Of a DNA stretch of 64,000 nucleotides, positions 59,113 to 64,000 are shown in pieces. Made by a program: the position numbers and the translations under genes. The DNA is from Streptomyces sp. NBC_01255 (GTDB taxonomy: Bacteria > Actinomycetota > Actinomycetes > Streptomycetales > Streptomycetaceae): the NCBI RefSeq assembly GCF_036226445.1, contig NZ_CP108474.1:7936001-8000000 (forward strand), given 5' to 3'. A model generated the notes under the pieces. That model was given only the letters and a program-made list of their open reading frames with translations. It ran no database searches and had not been told where the DNA came from. Position 1 is the first letter of the stretch. Each line of letters starts with the position of its first letter.

Positions 59113-59807
59113 CGCGCGGCCGCCTCCTCGTGTCGCTTCGTGGCGGACCGGGTCAGGACGCCCAGCCGGGTCAGCTCGCCCTTGCTGGACTGCATGAGCA
59201 GCCGCATCACGAGCACGGTGAGCAGGCCCTCGCTCACCGCCAGCGGGATCTGTGTCACGGCGAAGATGGAACCGAACTTGGCCAGGGCGCCCATGATGCC
59301 GCTGCCCTGGTCGGGGAAGGCCAGCGCGAGCTGGACGCTCGTGACGCAGTACGTGGACAGATCGGCGACGAACGCGCCGAAGAAGACGGCGACCATCAGC
59401 GGCGCACCGAACCGGCGCACCAGCAGATAGGTCCCGTACCCCGCCCAGGGCCCGACGATCGCCATCGAGAAGGCGTTCGCGCCGAGCGTGGTGAGCCCGC
59501 CGTGGGCGAGCAGCAGGGCCTGGAAGAGCAGGGTGATCGTCCCGAGGACCGCCATGATCGGCGGCCGGAAGAGGATCGCGCCCAGACCCGTACCCGTCGG
59601 ATGCGAGCAACTGCCCGTCACCGAAGGGAGTTTGAGCGCGGACAGGACGAACGTGAAGGCGCCGGAGGCGCCGAGCAGCAGAGTGGACTCGGGGTTGGAA
59701 CGCACCTCACGGGTGAGCGCGCGAACCCCGTGGACGACGAACGGAGCGGCCGCGACGCCCCAGGCGGCGGCGTGAACGGGGGGCAGATACCCCTCGGCTA
59801 TATGCAT
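59109..59807 (-). CDS. cbiM: Cobalt ECF transporter substrate-binding membrane component
   Basis: 232 residues, start set by MHIAEGYLP: the N-terminal Met-His is inserted into the membrane cavity and supplies metal ligands in CbiM/NikM, so the longer frame upstream is not the gene. Further conserved segments are [15 protein letters not shown] and [17 protein letters not shown], with about six helices. It binds Co2+ for import. First gene of cbiMNQO, directly behind a cobalamin riboswitch. Confidence 0.95.
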   Translation of the reverse strand: MHIAEGYLPPVHAAAWGVAAAPFVVHGVRALTREVRSNPESTLLLGASGAFTFVLSALKLPSVTGSCSHPTGTGLGAILFRPPIMAVLGTITLLFQALLLAHGGLTTLGANAFSMAIVGPWAGYGTYLLVRRFGAPLMVAVFFGAFVADLSTYCVTSVQLALAFPDQGSGIMGALAKFGSIFAVTQIPLAVSEGLLTVLVMRLLMQSSKGELTRLGVLTRSATKRHEEAAAR

Positions 59808-59844
59808 GGTTGGGAGACCCTCTCCAGCACCTCGTGGATGGACA

Positions 59845-60026
59845 ACGCACCCTGGCCGGTCTCCTGGCTGACGGTCATACGTCCCGACTCCGCCTTCCCA
59901 CACCGCGGTGGTCTCCCACAACGGTCCAGTGGCTTGCCCGCGGGGGTCTCCCATGGGTGTGGAGCCGGAACTCCCGATCACAGTGGCGAGGGCCGCACCG
60001 GTACCGCACCGGTTTCCCGTACACCA
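59845..60026 (-). ncRNA. Cobalamin riboswitch upstream of cbiM
   Basis: On the minus strand the element begins GGTGTACGGGAAACCGGTGC, contains GCCACTG twice, and ends with the B12 box CAGCCAGGAGACCGGCC (within 59851-59870). This is the conserved cobalamin aptamer. Coenzyme B12 binding is expected to lower cobalt uptake. The region to the ATG (about 40 bases) contains GAGAGGG that could be masked. A TAGTGT -10-like hexamer lies at 60037-60042. Confidence 0.92.
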
Positions 60027-60085
60027 AGGCCCTGCGACACTAGTGCGTTGACCAGGTGCATTACAACGCGGAGGAGCACGGAGCG

Positions 60086-60478
60086 GTGAGTGATGTTCGA
60101 CAGAGGGTCAGTTCCGGGTCCCCACTCGAACCGGAGATCGGCTTTTCCCGGGCCGTTCGAAAGGGTGCGTACGTGGCGGTCGCCGGGACCGCTCCCATCG
60201 GCGACGACGGGGCCGCCGTCGCGCCGGGTGACGTGTACGCCCAGACCGTCAGGTGTCTCGACATCGCCGAGGAGGCACTGAAGGCGGCGGGTGCGTCACT
60301 GGAGGACGTCGTGCGCACCCGCGTCATGCTGACCGACGTGACCTCGTGGAAGGAGGCCGCGCGGGCACACGGGGAGCGGTTCTCGGAGGTTCGGCCGGTG
60401 ACGACCTTCGTCGAGGTCTCGCGGTTCATCGATCCCGCATGGCTCGTCGAGGTGGAGCTCGACGCCGTCGTCGGCTGA
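60086..60478 (+). CDS. RidA-family (YjgF/YER057c/UK114) protein
   Basis: 130 residues. [60 protein letters not shown] and [20 protein letters not shown] are the blocks of the RidA fold. The conserved arginine of enamine/imine deaminases (usually in a VVKTTVF-then-RxxV context) is represented by VRTRVML. It may hydrolyse reactive enamine intermediates from PLP enzymes. GTG at 60086 behind a purine-rich GGAGGAGCACGGAG. Divergent from cbiM. Confidence 0.9.
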   Translation: MSDVRQRVSSGSPLEPEIGFSRAVRKGAYVAVAGTAPIGDDGAAVAPGDVYAQTVRCLDIAEEALKAAGASLEDVVRTRVMLTDVTSWKEAARAHGERFSEVRPVTTFVEVSRFIDPAWLVEVELDAVVG

Positions 60479-60526
60479 CGGCGGGGAGAGCGGGCCGACC
60501 GGTGGCCGGCCCGCCACCGCTTCGTA

Positions 60527-60919
60527 CTACTTAGGCTCCGTCGCGATCTGGATCAGGTTGCCGCAGGTGTCGTCGAAGACGGCGGTGGTGACGGGGCCCA
60601 TCTCCAGGGGCTCCTGGGTGAAGTGGACGCCGAGGCCGCGCAGACGGGCGTACTCCGCCTGCACGTCGTCGACCGCGAACTGGGCCAGCGGGATGCCGTC
60701 CTGGACCAGCGCGTCGCGGTACGGCTTGACCGCCGGATGGCCGGCGGGCTCCAGGAGGAGTTCGGTGCCGGCGGGCTCGTGGGGCGAGACGACGGTCAGC
60801 CACCGGTCCGTCTCGCCCAGCGGGACGTCGTGCTTCTTCACGAAGCCGAGGATCTCGGTGTAGAAACGCTCGGCCTTGGCCTGGTCGTCGACGAAGACGC
60901 TGGTCAGATGGATCTTCAT
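60527..60919 (-). CDS. VOC-family protein, co-transcribed with ArsR regulator
   Basis: 130 residues. MKIHLTSVFVDDQAKAERFY, then LGFVKKHDVPLGE, ELLLEPAGHPAVKPYRDALV, GVHFTQEPLEMGPVTTAVFD and GNLIQIA. This matches the small glyoxalase/dioxygenase-fold proteins that commonly sit behind an ArsR regulator in Streptomyces. Its ATG overlaps the regulator stop (ATGA). Ligand unknown. Confidence 0.92.
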   Translation of the reverse strand: MKIHLTSVFVDDQAKAERFYTEILGFVKKHDVPLGETDRWLTVVSPHEPAGTELLLEPAGHPAVKPYRDALVQDGIPLAQFAVDDVQAEYARLRGLGVHFTQEPLEMGPVTTAVFDDTCGNLIQIATEPK

Positions 60920-61218
60920 GAGGTGCTCTTCTCCGGTCCTGGGGTGTCGGGCACGGGCCATCGCTCGGTGATGTGCCGCAAGGGGGTGGTGTTCAGGTCG
61001 TGGAACTTGTAGCGGCCCTCTCGCCTGGTCTCGACGAGCCCGGCGGCCTCCAGCACGGCGAGGTGCTGGGAGACCCCCTGGCGCGAGATGCCGAGCTGAT
61101 GCTTCATGCTCAGGCGCGAACAGATCTCGAACAGTGTCTGTCCGGATTTCTCCGTGAGCTCGTCGAGGATCGTGCGGCGGGTGGGGTCGGCCAGGGCTTT
61201 GAAAAGGTCGTCGGCCAC
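60916..61218 (-). CDS. ArsR-family regulator (metal-independent type)
   Basis: 100 residues. DLFKALADPTRRTILDELTE, QGVSQHLAVLEAAGLVETRR and GRYKFHDLNTTPLRHITERW are the winged helix of the group that often controls SRPBCC or VOC genes. No metal-binding cysteine pair. I chose the second of two adjacent GTG codons (61218) because it leaves exactly six bases after the TATCCT -10, like the other leaderless genes; the first (61221) is also possible. Downstream VOC gene overlaps as ATGA. Confidence 0.9.
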   Translation of the reverse strand: MADDLFKALADPTRRTILDELTEKSGQTLFEICSRLSMKHQLGISRQGVSQHLAVLEAAGLVETRREGRYKFHDLNTTPLRHITERWPVPDTPGPEKSTS

Positions 61219-61224
61219 CACCCC

Positions 61225-61256
61225 AGGATAGGCAACTCCTCACTTGCTTATCAAGT
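61225..61256 (-). promoter_or_regulatory. Promoter and dyad of the ArsR-VOC operon
   Basis: On the minus strand TTGATA (61249-61254) and TATCCT (61225-61230) with an 18-base spacer. The -35 lies in ACTTG-N5-CAAGT (61242-61256), a dyad likely bound by the ArsR protein itself. Confidence 0.6.
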
Positions 61257-61291
61257 CGACACCCTCGCCCCTTCCCTCCGTCCCTCCTGCC

Positions 61292-61702
61292 TCACTCCTT
61301 GCGATAGGCGTACGCCTCCGACGCCGCCGCGGCGACCGCGTCGAGATCCCCGCCCGCGCTCGCCGTCACCAGCGCCGCGACCGCGCCCTCGACGAACGGC
61401 GCGTCGACCAGCCGGGCGCCCTCCGGCAGCTCGTCGCCCTCGGCGAGCAGCGCCTTCACCGTCAGGACCGCACTGCCCAGGTCGACGAGGAGCGCCACCC
61501 CGGCGCCGCCGTCGACGGCCTCCGCCGCCGCGCAGATCAGCTCGGCGCTCGTCCCGAGACCGCCGTCGGGGAGCCCGCCTGCCGGCCGGATCGGCGCCGT
61601 CCCGCCGCTGCCCGCGAGGCCCTGGGCCAGCGCCGCCACCGAGGCCGCGACATCCGCGCTGTGCGAGACCAGCACGATGCCGACCGGCGCGGTCTCGCTC
61701 AC
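61292..61702 (-). CDS. dhaM: Dihydroxyacetone kinase phosphotransfer subunit
   Basis: 136 residues, only the PTS EIIA-mannose-like domain. VGIVLVSHSADVAASVAALA carries the phospho-accepting His14; GGLGTSAELICAAAEAV and VALLVDLGSAVLTVKAL complete it. HPr- and EI-like domains of larger DhaM forms are absent. It passes phosphate from the PTS to DhaL. GTG overlaps the dhaL stop (GTGA). Confidence 0.92.
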   Translation of the reverse strand: MSETAPVGIVLVSHSADVAASVAALAQGLAGSGGTAPIRPAGGLPDGGLGTSAELICAAAEAVDGGAGVALLVDLGSAVLTVKALLAEGDELPEGARLVDAPFVEGAVAALVTASAGGDLDAVAAAASEAYAYRKE

Positions 61703-62319
61703 GCGGCACCCTCCGTACGGGCTGTGGCGGCGAGCTCGGCGAACAACAGCGCCGACGACGTCGCCCCCGGGTCCTGGTGCCCGATCGACCGCTCGCCGAG
61801 ATAGCTGGCCCTGCCCTTGCGCGCCTGGAGCGGTACGGTCGCGAGCGCGCCCTCCTCGGCCGCCGCGCGCGCCGCCCCGAAGGAGCTCCACAGCCCCTCC
61901 ACGGCCGGGACGAGCGCGTCCAGCATCGTCTTGTCGCCCACCTGGGCGCCGCCCAACTGGGCCACGGCGGCCACACCTGCACCGAACGCCTCCGCGAGCC
62001 GCTCCCGGTCGACCCGCTCGCCCTTGCCCAGCGCCTTGCCCGTACGGCGCAGCAGCGTCCCGTACAGCGGCCCCGAAGCACCGCCCACCGTGGAGATCAG
62101 CTGCCGCCCCGCGGCGACGAGCACCGCACCGGGCGTCGCGGGCGGTTCCTTCGCCAGCAGCTCCGCCACGGCCGCGAACCCTCGCTTCAGATTGACGCCG
62201 TGGTCGGCGTCACCGATCGCCGAGTCCAGCTCGGTGAGCCGATCGGCCTCACGGTCGACGGCCCCGGCCATCGCCTCCAGCCACCGCACGAGAAACTCCG
62301 CGCCGAATGTCTCACCCAT
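61699..62319 (-). CDS. dhaL: Dihydroxyacetone kinase ADP-binding subunit
   Basis: 206 residues. ELDSAIGDADHGVNLKRGF is the metal/ADP-binding block; TVGGASGPLYGTLLRR, GDKTMLDALVPAVE and GHQDPGATSSALLF are the other DhaL signatures. It transfers phosphate from its bound ADP/ATP to dihydroxyacetone on DhaK. ATG at 62319 after GGAAAGGACG. Middle gene of dhaKLM. Confidence 0.94.
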   Translation of the reverse strand: MGETFGAEFLVRWLEAMAGAVDREADRLTELDSAIGDADHGVNLKRGFAAVAELLAKEPPATPGAVLVAAGRQLISTVGGASGPLYGTLLRRTGKALGKGERVDRERLAEAFGAGVAAVAQLGGAQVGDKTMLDALVPAVEGLWSSFGAARAAAEEGALATVPLQARKGRASYLGERSIGHQDPGATSSALLFAELAATARTEGAA

Positions 62320-62363
62320 GTCTGCGTCCTTTCCCTCTCCCACACCGTCTCCCCTACGTTGCC

Positions 62364-63356
62364 TCACCGACCCCAGCGCAGCGCGGGCGTCTGCACCGGC
62401 GCGTCCCACAAGCGCAGCAGCTCCTCGTCCACCTCGCACAGGGTCACCGAGCAGCCGGCCATGTCGAGCGACGTCACGTAGTTCCCGACGAGTGTCCGGG
62501 CCACCGGGATCCGGCGCTCGGCCAGCACCCGCTGCACCTCGGCGTTGAAGCCGTACAGTTCGAGCAGCGGGGTCCCGCCCATGCCGTTGACCAGCGCGAG
62601 CACCGGACCGGACGGACGCAGGTCCTCGACCACGATGTCGACGGCGTAGTCCGCGATCTCCCGCGAGGTCATCATGGCGCGCCGCTCGCGGCCCGGCTCG
62701 CCGTGGATGCCGATGCCCAACTCCAGCTCGCCGTCGGGGAGATCGAAGGTGGGGCTGCCCTTGGCGGGGGTGGTGCACGCGCTCAGCGCGACCCCGAAGG
62801 ACCGGCAGCGCGCGTCCACTTGGCGGGCGATCGCCTCCACCCGCGCCAGTGGGGCGCCTTCCTCGGCGGCGGCCCCCGCGATCTTCTCCACGAACAGGGT
62901 GCCCCCGGTCCCACGCCGCCCCGCCGTGTACAGGCTGTCGGTCACCGCCACGTCGTCGTCGACCAGGACCTTCGCGACCTGGATGCCCTCGTCCTCGGCG
63001 AGCTCCGCCGCCATCTCGAAGTTGAGCACGTCGCCGGTGTAGTTCTTGACGACGAACAGCACCCCGGCGCCGCTGTCGACGGCGGCCGCGGCCCGCACCA
63101 TCTGCTCGGGCACGGGCGACGTGAAAACTTCCCCGGGGCACGCCGCCGACAGCATCCCGGGCCCCACGAACCCGCCGTGCAACGGCTCGTGCCCGGACCC
63201 GCCCCCGGACACCAGCGCGACCTTCCCGGCCACGGGAGCATCCCGCCGCACGACGATCCGCCGCCCCACGTCCACGGTCAGCTCGGGGTGGGCGGCGGCC
63301 ATCCCGCGCAGAGCGTCGGCCACGACGGTCTCCGGGACGTTGATCAGCATCCTCAC
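62364..63356 (-). CDS. dhaK: Dihydroxyacetone kinase substrate-binding subunit
   Basis: 330 residues. [20 protein letters not shown] is the substrate loop and [13 protein letters not shown] holds the histidine that forms a hemiaminal with dihydroxyacetone; [20 protein letters not shown] and [17 protein letters not shown] are also typical. GTG at 63356 with GGAGG five bases upstream. With DhaL and DhaM it makes dihydroxyacetone phosphate, joining glycerol-type carbon to glycolysis. Confidence 0.95.
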   Translation of the reverse strand: MRMLINVPETVVADALRGMAAAHPELTVDVGRRIVVRRDAPVAGKVALVSGGGSGHEPLHGGFVGPGMLSAACPGEVFTSPVPEQMVRAAAAVDSGAGVLFVVKNYTGDVLNFEMAAELAEDEGIQVAKVLVDDDVAVTDSLYTAGRRGTGGTLFVEKIAGAAAEEGAPLARVEAIARQVDARCRSFGVALSACTTPAKGSPTFDLPDGELELGIGIHGEPGRERRAMMTSREIADYAVDIVVEDLRPSGPVLALVNGMGGTPLLELYGFNAEVQRVLAERRIPVARTLVGNYVTSLDMAGCSVTLCEVDEELLRLWDAPVQTPALRWGR

Positions 63357-63802
63357 GGATACCTCCTGGTGAGACTAGCAGGCATGTGGCTGAGCAGGCT
63401 TTTCGCAGGTCAGAATGGGTGAGGCCGGTCATTGATCTTGGCGGTTCATGGCGCCCGGGGGCGGTTTCGAGCGGTACTGGTGCTGACCTGTTGCTGACTT
63501 TTCTGACTGCCCGTCAGGGATGGGTTGAGCTGGGTGCTCTTTGCACTTGTGCATGATGGCGCAATTATCGGCATGGGGGTCCGGTTGCGCACTGGTGCGT
63601 CGCGGCCGGAGGTGGCCGATCCCGTGTCGGCAGGCTTTGTGTGGCGCCTCGGGGCTCAACTGTGGCCGGCTGGATGGCGAGTGTCCGTGCGCGGGGATGC
63701 ATGCTCGAAACGCAGGCCACAGATGAGCTGGCAGGTAATACAGTTCTTGGCCGTGGACTCCCCGTTGAGGAGTCCGTTGCGGTCCTGGGGAAGTGATGCG
63801 CG
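63357..63802. other. Gene-poor stretch with weaker GC bias
   Basis: About 450 bases between dhaK and the last partial gene. Base use is visibly less GC-rich than elsewhere (for example 63486-63560). Short open frames on both strands have no coding character or ribosome binding site. GCTGACC/GCTGACT repeats occur around 63480-63500. No tRNA, integrase or att core is recognisable. Confidence 0.6.
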
Positions 63803-64000
63803 ATGGGGCTGTCGGGCGGGGCAGCGGATAAAGCGGGCAACCGGTACGAGAACTGGTGGACCGCGCTGAAGGTTGCGGACCTCCTGCGAGGAGAGGCCCC
63901 GCGGATCCGTCTTGAGCCTCCGGGGCAGGCCGGTGAGGGCATCGAGTTCCAGCTCGTGGCCAAGGGGCAGACCTGGTGCGATCAGGTGAAGGACGTGGCT
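63803..64000 (+). CDS. N-terminus of a defence-type protein with restriction-nuclease-like domain (cut by right edge)
   Basis: 66 codons visible, open to the window end. It begins MGLSGGAADKAGNRYENWW, followed by LRGEAPRIRLEPPGQAGEG and QTWCDQVKDVA. The pattern GG-x-A-DK-x-G-x-x-YE, then an R-LE-P block and QVK is found at the N-terminus of large actinobacterial NTPase proteins of likely antiphage role, where it forms a PD-(D/E)xK-type nuclease core. The usual aspartate before the QVK strand appears as Glu (GIEFQL). Codon use (AAA, GTT, CTT) is less biased than in the rest of the window, in line with acquired DNA. The ribosome site is weak (GGGGAAG about 12 bases away). Confidence 0.6.
   Translation, partial: MGLSGGAADKAGNRYENWWTALKVADLLRGEAPRIRLEPPGQAGEGIEFQLVAKGQTWCDQVKDVA

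Noticed and set aside
63429..63659. 76-codon minus-strand frame near the right edge, considered as an integrase tail
   Set aside because: Polar, Pro-rich and without tyrosine- or serine-recombinase motifs; codon third positions are not biased and no att core or tRNA is visible.

Overview
The window is chromosomal DNA of a Streptomyces-type actinobacterium. GC content is very high, almost every real codon ends in G or C, GTG starts are common, and many neighbouring genes overlap as GTGA, ATGA or TGATG. Marker genes fit this: a monomeric NADP isocitrate dehydrogenase, a DUF5133 protein, a cysteine-type leader peptide with the RRHIDLLRVC core, and a cobalamin riboswitch in front of a cobalt ECF transporter. 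Long antisense open frames occur everywhere because of the base composition and were discarded.

Layout. 1-4.6 kb: a VanW-family wall protein cut by the left edge, a VOC protein, an IclR regulator, a small monooxygenase and a LacI regulator. 4.8-10.2 kb: a 1,530-residue membrane GGDEF-EAL protein fused in one frame to an alpha-oxoamine-synthase-like PLP enzyme, translationally coupled to a methyltransferase; this is the most unusual locus. 10.3-17 kb: a glycan-related block on the minus strand (GT4, two overlapping mini-ORFs, a kinase-like/GT4 fusion, GT2) with a divergent GH15 enzyme. 17-24 kb: a PAP2-like membrane protein with a degraded active site, icd, a sigma factor with built-in anti-sigma zinc motif, membrane anchor and external CAP domain, a second CAP protein facing it, and a universal stress protein. 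24.4-27.8 kb: a possible sulfur module (acyl-CoA-dehydrogenase-like monooxygenase, Rrf2 regulator, cysteine leader peptide with attenuator-like hairpin, GST-like protein).

27.8-43.4 kb: epimerase, DUF5133, a UvrA-like ABC protein with a 33-codon leader, D,D-carboxypeptidase, an RCK/TrkA protein, an NmrA-like protein behind a promoter with a 19-bp spacer, a beta-propeller lipoprotein, NUDIX, and a glycerol-kinase/FAD-dehydrogenase operon. 43.5-49 kb: a helical-repeat-like protein and an APC permease behind a DasR-like operator, a beta-propeller phytase, remnants of a TnpB transposon end and of a PL11 rhamnogalacturonan lyase, and a HutC-type GntR regulator with a similar operator at its own promoter. 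49-57 kb: DUF2252, FAD monooxygenase, an ArsR zinc-sensor-like repressor divergent from a P1B-type metal ATPase, a PadR regulator and FadH. 57-63.4 kb: cbiMNQO under a cobalamin riboswitch, RidA, ArsR-VOC and dhaKLM. The last 650 bases are less GC-biased and end in the first 66 codons of what looks like a defence-type protein with a restriction-nuclease-like N-terminus, possibly the edge of an accessory island.

Two themes recur. Eight genes have a TANNNT-like -10 element exactly six bases before the start codon and no Shine-Dalgarno sequence, so they are probably leaderless. Several enzyme genes are preceded by tiny ORFs whose stop codon overlaps the enzyme start. All calls come from reading the sequence; no database search was run.
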